This document shows, in pieces, positions 55,542-64,000 of a stretch of DNA of 64,000 nucleotides. The number at the start of each line of letters is the position of its first letter. Position 1 is the stretch's first letter. The notes beneath the pieces are model-generated. The model did not search any database. It was not told the DNA's origin and worked only from the letters and a program-made list of their open reading frames with translations. The position numbers and the translations under genes were made by a program. The stretch is from Ochromonas danica (Eukaryota; Sar; Chrysophyceae; Chromulinales; Chromulinaceae). Location: contig VKHL01000055.1 of NCBI GenBank assembly GCA_015146655.1, positions 62,001-126,000 on the forward strand, read 5' to 3'.

Positions 55542-56081
55542 TTATTGACCACCGAAGCCAACCAGAACCGTTGAGTCAGCCAGTGGAACAAAGAATAATG
55601 TCATTCCATGGAATGTGAGATGAGAAGAAGTCAGAGGGTGGGAGAGAAGAAAGATCCATAAAGCGATGATACAAGTAGAGAGTGACTCTGGCATCTCGTG
55701 CCAGATAGACAAACGGCATCTTGAGAACATGCAGACGGCCCAGACAAAACAACCCACACCATCTACTTCTCCAATTATTTAGATGGTAGGGCGAAGATTC
55801 AAAAACTGACGCAATCTCTGCGTCTTGCTGCCATAGTCAGCATAAGAGGAACCAGGCGAGGAAGAGAGCTGTTGCGTCTCTTGCTCCTCTTCCTCTTCGA
55901 ACATGGGCAGAGGCAGAGAAGAAGGGTCAGGAGAGTTCTGGAAAGCGCTGGAAGAATGATGAAATTCTAACTTCGCTAAATCAGAGATACTGCCTCCTCT
56001 GCCCTTTAGCTCGGGGCTAGAGGACTTGGAGCGAGGAGGTCTAGAATGACCAACAACAGAATGATTCTTTCCTTTCATCAT
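55542..56081 (-). CDS. small low-complexity protein gene with an in-frame TAA before a hydrophobic extension
   Basis: ATG 56081 opens 100 residues, MMKGKNHSVVGHSRPPRSKS through an acidic run (EEEEEQETQQ) to TQRLRQFLNLRPTI, and a TAA (55781-55779). The same frame then continues open for about 78 codons to 55542, through a hydrophobic part (LSTCIIALWIFLLSHPL, MTLFFVPLAD). A 48-nt segment with GT...AG ends (GTCAGT to GAAGTAG) covers the TAA and would preserve the frame if spliced, but it is shorter than every other intron here. A strong 3' splice site (TTCTTCCTAACAG) directly before 56081 and a donor-like AGAAG/GTAAAG near 56175 suggest a 5' exon. No family was recognised. Confidence 0.4.
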
Positions 56082-56737
56082 ATCTGTTAGGAAGAAGAAG
56101 ATAAAGGAGGGAGAGGGGTGATGAGAAGGAGATCACAGAGAGAGGAGGAGGGATAAGAAGATCTTTGTCTTTACCTTCTGTATAAATCAAAAGACAAGAA
56201 AATGACTGTGAGTAGAGTAGAGTAGAGTAGTAAAAAGTTCTTGAGATAGCTGATAGAAGGCAAAAGCAACAAGGCTTGCAGTCAGCTACTTAGAAAGCAG
56301 AAAGTTTCCAAAGAAGGAAGTGCGAATGATTGATTGATTGTAATCGACACGATGCCGAGAAAAGGCGCAGAAGCAGCGCAGAGGGCAGAAGGCAGAGGCC
56401 ACGCGGAGAGAACAAGGAAGGAACGTTATGTAGCAGGACTGAAAACTCTAACTTGTCTACATATAAACCTATCGTTTAGTATACAAAACTCGAAATTGGG
56501 CCTGGGTGGGGCTTGAAGCGCTTCCGCCGGAAATAAGAACAGCCAGATCTTGAAGAGACAACGAAAAACGAAATCACAAGATTACGAAAATTACCGCAGT
56601 GGAGAAACGACTGTGGAAAAACAATCTTTTTGGAAGGTGTTTCTTTACGAGAGTGGATAAAGTTGGATGAGAAGGAAATCTTCAGAGAAACTAACTCTTC
56701 TATTTATTTTATTCTTTATTATTTTAAAAAGATAGAA
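56082..56737. other. intergenic, divergent promoters
   Basis: This region contains the possible 5' exon of the preceding minus-strand gene and a GAGTA microsatellite (56212-56234). The deubiquitinase gene starts on the other side. Short plus-strand frames lack recognisable content. Confidence 0.45.
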
Positions 56738-59700
56738 ATGGTTACTGATGGTCGTAATTCAGTCAAACCATCTAATCTTGAAGAGACTAAAAAGAACTTC
56801 GCATTAATTGAAAATCGACTTTCTACTGATAGTAAGTGAAATAAGTCTTTCCTCCCTCTCTCTATCATACGGGGAATAGAAACTGAAACTTCACAATCTT
56901 TCTTCCTTAGCTGGTGCTGAATTCAAGAGTAACCTTGATATCGCTTTATCATGGCTACGGTATGGAATGGTGAGGTTGACTACTTCTCTTTGCCTCTTTT
57001 CCTAAGACAACTTCTTGACCTCCTATTGACTGGTCAGGAACCTTCTATCTCTGTAGCAGAAGCTCTTCTAATTGCAAGAGAATATGCTCCTAATCTTGCC
57101 AAGATCTTAGTTGCTCGTAAATGGGATATTCTTGAAGATGAAGTAGCACCACTAATGAGATGTCTTCTTCTCATTGTAGATCATCTTGTAGGACAGATGA
57201 ATGGTGATGAGGTAAGAGAACATCTATACCTTGGTCTTGTTTCACTTCCCTTCATCTCATTGTGTGTGGCTGGGGGGATTATGTGTTTGTGGGGTGGGGG
57301 GTGTCTATTGTTATACAGAATATTCATCAAGCACTGGAATGTCTTTTCAATCCCAAGCAGCCACTTTACCAGAAGCTCATGACATTGCGGGTACCTTTCT
57401 ACCTTCTTTATGACATAACCCTATCCCATACCATACCATACCATACCATACCATACCACTGCTTAGTTTAATGGGGACATGAGGGGATGATGTCCGCTGT
57501 GTTCGCTTGCACACTAACAATCATTTTTATGTTATCTATGATAGGTTCCTAAGCTTCCCAACTCTTCCTCGTCATCTTCATCCTTTATGAAGACTTTAGT
57601 CGAAGGAAGTTGTATAGATTGTTGTGTGAACAATCAGTGGCAAGTTGGAGTGATTGAACGCTTTTCTGATTATCGAACAGAATTCGAAGTTTCTCTTGGT
57701 AATGGTATTGTCATTCCATCGACACACATCCTGTCGATTGAACAATAAATGCTAATTTTGACATTCTGTATGCTTAGATGGTGCTCAACTTTGGTTCTCC
57801 ATTGAGAACGATAGTAGTCGAATTGCTCCTTTTGGCACAAAGACGGGTCTTACTGATGACCATATTATGGAAACAGATGTCCCTGTAGTGACCCCTGCTG
57901 TTTCTGTTATCCCTGGCACTATTACCACTACGACATCATCTACACTATCAGTGTCTCCCTATATTGGCATGTTAATTGATGCGCAGAATAGTAGTGGAGT
58001 CTGGTATCAAGCCTGTGTGTTAGACATCAAGTTGTTGGAGAGAGAAGAAACCCCTGTAGCTGTTACTTCAGCTGTTGAATTACTTCCAATGGATGTTGAG
58101 GAAGTGCTTGACTTTACGAAAGATGAAAATCAACGTCCAATAGATGGAGAGACTGTAAAGGAAGAAGTCGCTCCAACGACGGAATCAGTGGAGGCAATTG
58201 TTGAGACTACGCCAGCTTCTGTTTCCCTATCCCCATCTACTATCACGTGGGTTCAAATAGCCTACATTGGTTTATCTTCTTCCTCTGATGAATGGATATC
58301 AGTGGAGAGTGGCCGTCTTGCAGAGTGGAATAGTCAGTCAAAAGGCAGACGAGGTGATTTGCGCTTGCGGGATGAGATATATAGCCTTTCCTTATTCTGT
58401 CCCACGATAGTCTCCGCAGTGGAAGGGGCGGGAGGTGTTGGAGCTAAAAGTCATAGTCACTATGGACACTGCTATGCGAATGCATTTGTTCCCAGTGAAT
58501 ACGTTTCTTTGGTTAATCGTTTTGGGGAAGCGAATGGCTTCCTTCGCCTTTTGAAGCAGCTGCGTGACCTCATCGATCAAGAGTCCCACCATAATCATAC
58601 TCCAACTCAAGTTGTTCTCTTATGCCTGCCGTTAGTGAATACCTTGGGTCAGATGTATCGTGTATTGGATAGAATCACTCTTTTCCGTGTTTTACGAGAA
58701 CTTTTGCCGTTGTCTCGCAAGCTCTTTCTTGAGCTACTTTCAGAGCAAGAGATTCGACATATTCCCAATGAGCTTGTGGAGGCAACGTTGGGATGGTTAG
58801 ATTGTATAGCGACACGCCTTCTATTAACAGCGCAAGAGCAGAAGCTGGAAGGGTCAGTGGAACGGAGTGAAGAACAAGTCGTGCAAGATAGTCTTGAAGA
58901 GCTTAGATTATCTATCGCCATTCACTATTTCTCTTCTCCTTTCCTCAATCGTCGGCTGGGAGGATTAAAGATGCTGACAGACATGATCCAACGTGCCCGT
59001 AATGGACAACTTTATCCCAATGGTATTCAAAAAACAGTCCCTAATGTTCAGTCCGCTGGTAATAGCACGACTGAGGCAAGAACACTGACATGGCCCTTAA
59101 CGACCTTCTCTGTTCTCCCTATTACATATTTTTGGTCAGTAAAGAGAATAGGAGAAGTGTTGCTCCAGGTCAACGTTTTCCATCAACTATATGCAGAAGG
59201 TTCATCCACGCATGACTCGCTAGTGCAAAGATCATCCGCTATTTTGAGGGCATTGGCAGAAGAAGAGCTTTTGGACAGATCTCTTCTCTCCTTGCTGTTT
59301 CAAAGACAAGACCTTCTTAAAGTCCTTGCTGATTTGATTCATGCTTTCTCACCAGAGAAATTAGAAATTGTCCTGTCACTATGTGAAAAAGAAATGGAAG
59401 AAGCGAATTCAGATAACAGTAGTGGTGTAGATAATAATAGCAGAGGGCGAAATGATGGTGTGTTTTCTGTTCTCTGTGGCATTGCCCATGAAAGTCGGCG
59501 TTGTCTGATGACATTCTCTTCTTTTTCCGCTACTTCGTTCGCGTCCTACCTCGCTCTTCATCGACACACACTTTCCTCTCTCTGGAAATGGTCTCTTCAT
59601 CATCCAACTATGGATAAACTGGAGAATTTAATTGACATGGGCATTAGTCAAGCGTCTGCTATCGAAGAGGGTGGGTGGGATTGTTGGGTGAGACAATGGC

Positions 59701-62700
59701 AGCGATTGGAGCTCCTCCTTCAGACTGCCTTATCTGCATTGGGAAGTTCTGTCCCAGAAGCGATACTTCTGGCAGCTAGGGTCATTCAGGCATTTTTGTA
59801 CTCGTGGCCTACAAAGAAGCCTCTTTGTCTCATGAAAGATGAAGGATTGAGGTCACAAGATGATAAGCTTCCCTTCTTACCAGTTCGTTATGCTGTTGCA
59901 AATTATCTCTCTCAGCATGACAATCTCTACTCTCTACTAACAACGAGTCTTCTATCTTTGAAGACGCTGAGCAGCACATTGCCGTCTCCTCCCCTGCAGC
60001 AGTATGAGGCAATATTAGACTTGTTCTACTTGCTTTATCGCAGCACCGAAAAGGAGGCATTGCCTAAGGAGGCCCTCTACGTGATCTGGAAGGCACATAT
60101 CTTGGAAGCCGAAAGAGTCGAGGAGTTCGATCTTGCAACCACCTTATTCAGCAAGTTACCCACGCGTATTGTTGTCGAGAACCAAGATAGCTCCACACAA
60201 AGTGACAACAATGCCAATGCGTCTTCCGCCAGCGCCAATGAGGAAACTGATGGAGGGGCACTTGGAGAAGGAAGTGGAGACAAGCTGGCAAAATACAAGA
60301 CCTTCTTTGGTGAACCAGAAATATGGTTGGAAATTCATCAGAAGCTCATATGCTCTTCTCAATCTATCGATACTGCCATCAGGAGCTACCTTTCCTCGCC
60401 CTTCTTCAGTCTTAAGACCCTTCGTATGGTTGAGAAGTGGTTTAAGTTTGTCAACGCGGAACTCTCCCTCTGTACATTATGTGATGGCAACGGTGTCGTA
60501 ATAGCCACGGATTTGAGTTCTTTAAGGGGGATGGATATGTTTGCTTTCCTTCTGTTCGTTTGTTCATCTGAGGCTGTGGCCATCAGCTGTGTGAAGTTTA
60601 TCATTCATTGGCTGCAAGCTGCATCTGGAGGAGCTACAGATTATGGCGCGAGTTATCGTGACCATCTCTATTCCACCTGTATGAAGCATTTGCAATATCA
60701 TAGTCGGAAGCAGAAGGGAGAGCATGATGTACCGGACATCGAGGAAGTCCCTCTTTCTCGTGTGCTACTTCTTTTCAATGGCCTCGTGGAAGAAGCTTTC
60801 ACTCGCAGTGAGACTAAGCTCTATGCTCATGGCGCGATTTGTCGAGAAGAGAAAACCGCATTCAAGATAACTTCATCCAACAAGAAGCTCTCAGCAAAAT
60901 TCAATGCAGCAAAGGGGTCAGAAGACATCATAATGAGAGGGAATGACACAGTTGAGGCGTTGGTACAAGCCATCGCGGAGGTAGTTGGTCTTTCTCCGGA
61001 GCAATTGAAGATCTTTCGCATGGGAAAGGAAGTTTTAAGTAGAGATTATCGCAAGCTGTTAGTTGAGCTTCCTTATCTGTCAACAAAAGAGACTCTTATA
61101 ATTGCTGAAAGACCTATTACGACCACTGCTGTCGACACCAGCAAAGTGGAAGTTGTAGAGTTGGAAAAGGATGGAGAAGAATGCCGAAAACGGGAGCAAA
61201 CTAGCAATAATGTTGGGGTAATGACTGCGCGAAGTGAAGATCTGTATCACCTCTTCTTCCAACTTCTTGAACAAGCCCTTCTAAATCAGCAGCCAGAGGA
61301 GGTCGCCGCTCTTTGGCAAACATTGTCTTTGCTCCCAACCTTCTTCTCTCCTCTTTCTCGTTGGGTGTCTCTAAACTTTCCTGTTGGTCACCCTGTGACT
61401 CTAGTGGATGTGGAAGAACGGTTTTTGGGCTTTTCACTGAGAGAAAACGGAAAAAGAGGCGGAAAACTGGGGGAAGTGGTCTACACTCTTCAGGTGGTGG
61501 ACATCCTGTTCTCTGCGCTTCATAGTCATAATCTCCCCTTAGCCCTATTGTGGCAGCAGTATTTCGTTGCTGGTAGCAACCCCCCTGAAGAATTACCATC
61601 GCGAGATAAGTGGCTCAGTTCGTTTTTATCCAAGGGTGGTTTTGCATTTTTGGCGAACACGTTTGAGTGGATACGCCAGCTGCTTTACAGCCGCGTGAAA
61701 CAGATAGAAGAAGAAGGATATAGCAAACCTCATGATGGTATTGATGCAGAGCTTCTATTACAAGGAATGGTCCTGGTGAACAAGATTATCAATAATTGTC
61801 TAGTTATTATGGATGATAAAGCTAAGACCGTTGTTGAAGGAGATCTGGTCTTCTCGCGATGGTCTTCTCTTTATTGGACAATATTACTCTCTGCGTTATA
61901 CATGCAAAAGATCTTCCTGTTTTATCAAAATTATCGAGATAGTAATGGAACCAATCAGAGTGAGACAACTGGGGTAGTTGGAGTGCAAAAGGTGTTCAAG
62001 GGGCTGCAGCTGGAAGAAGTTTATCGCCAGACCCTTGATGTTTCTCTCGATAACCTCAAATATTTGGCGACCCATCATGAAGAAGTGTTGCAGGAGTATA
62101 ACTTCTTGGATGAACTGAAGGGAGAAGGAACTAATGATAGCCTCCCAAGTGGATATGAGTACTTGCTTCACCACTGCTTGACATCCGACGATTCCCTCAA
62201 ACCTATTGATACTTCTAATATGGTTTTCTTGAACTGGTTGGTGGAGGCTTTACCAAATCTTCTTGATCACCTTCTCATAAAACAGACTTCAGCCTCCTCG
62301 TCCACTCTTACTCCAGCAATCGCTCTGAGAAAGCACATCTTGGAGATACTCTTGGCTCGTCGACCGTCGTCTGCCACGCTTTATCAAACTGTACAGCAAA
62401 AGAAACAATCAGCACTTATACCAAATGGCAACATTCCATCTTACGCTACGAACATGGAGAAAGGACGAATTGGAGAGAAAGCATGTGAAGCCATCTTCGC
62501 AATGGTAGTCAGACTTCTTCATCCTTCTCATGTCGCTGTTTGCGCATCTGTCATAACATCTAATGCGGGAATCAAAGATCAACAACTTAATGGAGAAAAT
62601 GGAAAGGTTTGGTCGGGTAGCGAAGGACTTCTCTCTGCTGAAAAGAGAAAAATACTCTGTGAGCAAATCCTTCACGAGATTGAAGACCTCTATGCAGCTG

Positions 62701-64000
62701 TTTTTAGTAGTCATGAAGGTGACCTCACTACCTCTGCCTCTTCTTTGAAGAAGAAGCGAAAGAGAAAGTTTCTAAACCTCGAAGGCAATCTATCATTATT
62801 AGTCGCACTCGTTCAGACGACAGACGATCGTTATGTTTGGAGTCTGTTCAACCGAGATGTCGTGGAGTTTCTAGTGCATCGTCTGCTAGGCATAGGCTTG
62901 CAAAAGCAGGAGCGAGAATGTCTTGCTTTGCTAAGAGAAGATGATGTTTTTGCCAGGTTGGCTACCGCAGTTTTGACCTTGTATTACATTTCACTCTGAT
63001 AATGTCTTGTTTTGTGTAGGGAATGTGTTTATGGGGTACTTAGAGTTGTGAGTCAACGAAGTTGTGCACTTTCCCTGCGTTTACACGGCTTGTTACAAAA
63101 GAGCCATAGCCACCTTGCCACTCCAGAGAGTGTACAACACTATCTTGATCGCTTGCAAGAGACGCAGAAGGAGCAGACAGTGGGACTGCGTAATCTTGGT
63201 GCCACCTGTTACCTGAACAGTTTATTGCAAATGCTGTTTATGTTGCCTCCATTGCGTACGTTCTTTCTCCAAACGCTTCGTTTCTCTCGGAATGGAGAAG
63301 AGAAGGACTTAAACACCAGCACGGGGGGATTCGTTAATGGTGGCTCCCCTAATCTTTCGACCAACTTCCTCTTCCAGTTACAAAAGGTCTTCTACTATCT
63401 TGCCTATAGCGAAAAGAAGAGTTTTACACCCACTGAGTTTATTGATTGTCTTCATTGTGGTAACAGTGATGCTTGCGGTAACAACAATGCATGTGTGATT
63501 GGTGGTGAAATCGGAGGAGTGGATGCCGGCTGTGGTGATGGAAAAGATTGCATTGATGATGCAGAAGCTGAAGGGGGTTTGAGGAGAAGTTATTATCAAA
63601 TACAGGAAGATGCTTGTGAATACCTTCTCCTCCTTTGTGAGAAAATGGAACGTGCTGTTCAGAATTATAATGAAAGCTGTCGGACAGCTGTGAATGGCTC
63701 TTGTGGTAATGTTGGTGTTAACGAAGAGCAAAAGATTGAGGATGTATTTAAGCGATGCTTTGGAGGATTTTTATGCCACCAGATGTTTTTACCTTCCTCA
63801 TCCTCGTCCTCTCGAGAGAAAGAGAAAGATTTACGTGAACATGTGGAGGCTTTCAATGTTCTTTCTCTCGATGTAAAGGGTTGTTCCTCTCTTTCCCAGA
63901 GTCTCGCTCGCTTTATTGCTCCGGAGATCATTGCTGATTATCAGTGGAAAGATGGCGAGGACAAAGTGGACATCGTCAAGAGACAATGCCTCATTCTACC
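56738..64000 (+). CDS. USP9X/FAF-like ubiquitin carboxyl-terminal hydrolase (5' part, runs off the window)
   Basis: Seven exons are visible: 56738-56831, 56911-56969, 57038-57211, 57319-57390, 57545-57698, 57778-62956 and 63020 to beyond 64000. They give at least 2,237 residues without a stop. A Tudor-like stretch lies early (CCVNNQWQVGVIERFSDYRT; again GMLIDAQNSSGVWYQACVLD). A very long helical-repeat region follows. A ubiquitin-like segment lies in the exon 6 part near 60850-61110 (DTVEALVQAIAEVVGLSPEQ, then LKIFRMGKEVL). The C19 catalytic core starts in exon 7: VGLRNLGATCYLNSLLQMLF, with catalytic Cys near residue 1974 (codon 63207-63209). The catalytic His box lies outside the window. USP9X-type enzymes remove ubiquitin from many substrates. 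The last visible part (SLSQSLARFIAPE) is family-like. Confidence 0.9.
57422..57458. repeat. ATACC pentamer microsatellite in an intron
   Basis: About six (CATAC) copies inside the fourth intron of the deubiquitinase gene. Confidence 0.85.

Overview
The window is nuclear DNA of a unicellular-type eukaryote. It has compact genes on both strands with short introns (about 70-250 bp, mostly GT-AG), typical eukaryotic proteins (USP9X-like deubiquitinase, NOT2, AIP1, BIVM, P-glycoprotein, rhomboid, ERp29-like, FYVE) and many microsatellites. Standard stop codons are used (TAA, TAG and TGA). The SHMT and the peroxiredoxin-like protein start with a signal-peptide-like stretch followed by a Ser/basic region, which fits a bipartite leader for a secondary plastid. 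An RGS/response-regulator relic, two DUF288 (STELLO-type) proteins and the plastid-type leaders together suggest an alga with a red-derived secondary plastid, perhaps a stramenopile. This placement is inference; no rRNA or organelle marker is present.

Layout. 1-4.1 kb: an exon of a gene cut by the left edge, hairpin-rich DNA, a secreted GT2/GT92-like glycosyltransferase, and a broken gene that joined an RGS-like domain to a response-regulator receiver domain. 4.7-12 kb: a five-exon full ABCB transporter and a two-exon AIP1/WDR1 actin regulator, both on the minus strand. 12.4-20.2 kb: two virtually identical DUF288 genes in inverted orientation (1,527-bp arms, one difference seen) flanking a second GT2-like gene, a Tc1/mariner relic and a PRXL2-type peroxiredoxin-like gene. 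21-28.8 kb: a sulfotransferase, a UBA-FYVE-ankyrin protein and an EF-hand protein. 29-39 kb: a multi-pass membrane protein, a BIVM homologue, a PH-domain protein, SHMT and NOT2. 39-47.8 kb: an ERp29-like protein diverging across a G-rich heptamer repeat from a 2,389-residue Tudor-like/kinase protein. 47.8-56.7 kb: repeat-rich DNA, a small membrane protein, an unknown four-exon gene, a rhomboid protease, a PC-esterase-like protein, a kinase relic and a small low-complexity gene. 56.7-64 kb: a USP9X-like deubiquitinase running off the right edge.

Functional links. Several genes belong to secretory or cell-surface glycan work: two GT2-like enzymes, two DUF288 proteins, a sulfotransferase, a GDS-motif esterase and an ERp29-like chaperone. 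A second group handles ubiquitin and membranes (USP9X-like, UBA-FYVE-ANK, rhomboid, PH). The most unusual feature is the CDS-sized, near-identical inverted DUF288 pair with unrelated flanks. I found no clear viral element, CRISPR array, rRNA or tRNA gene. Exon coordinates are my own splice predictions; each completed multi-exon model gives a whole number of codons.
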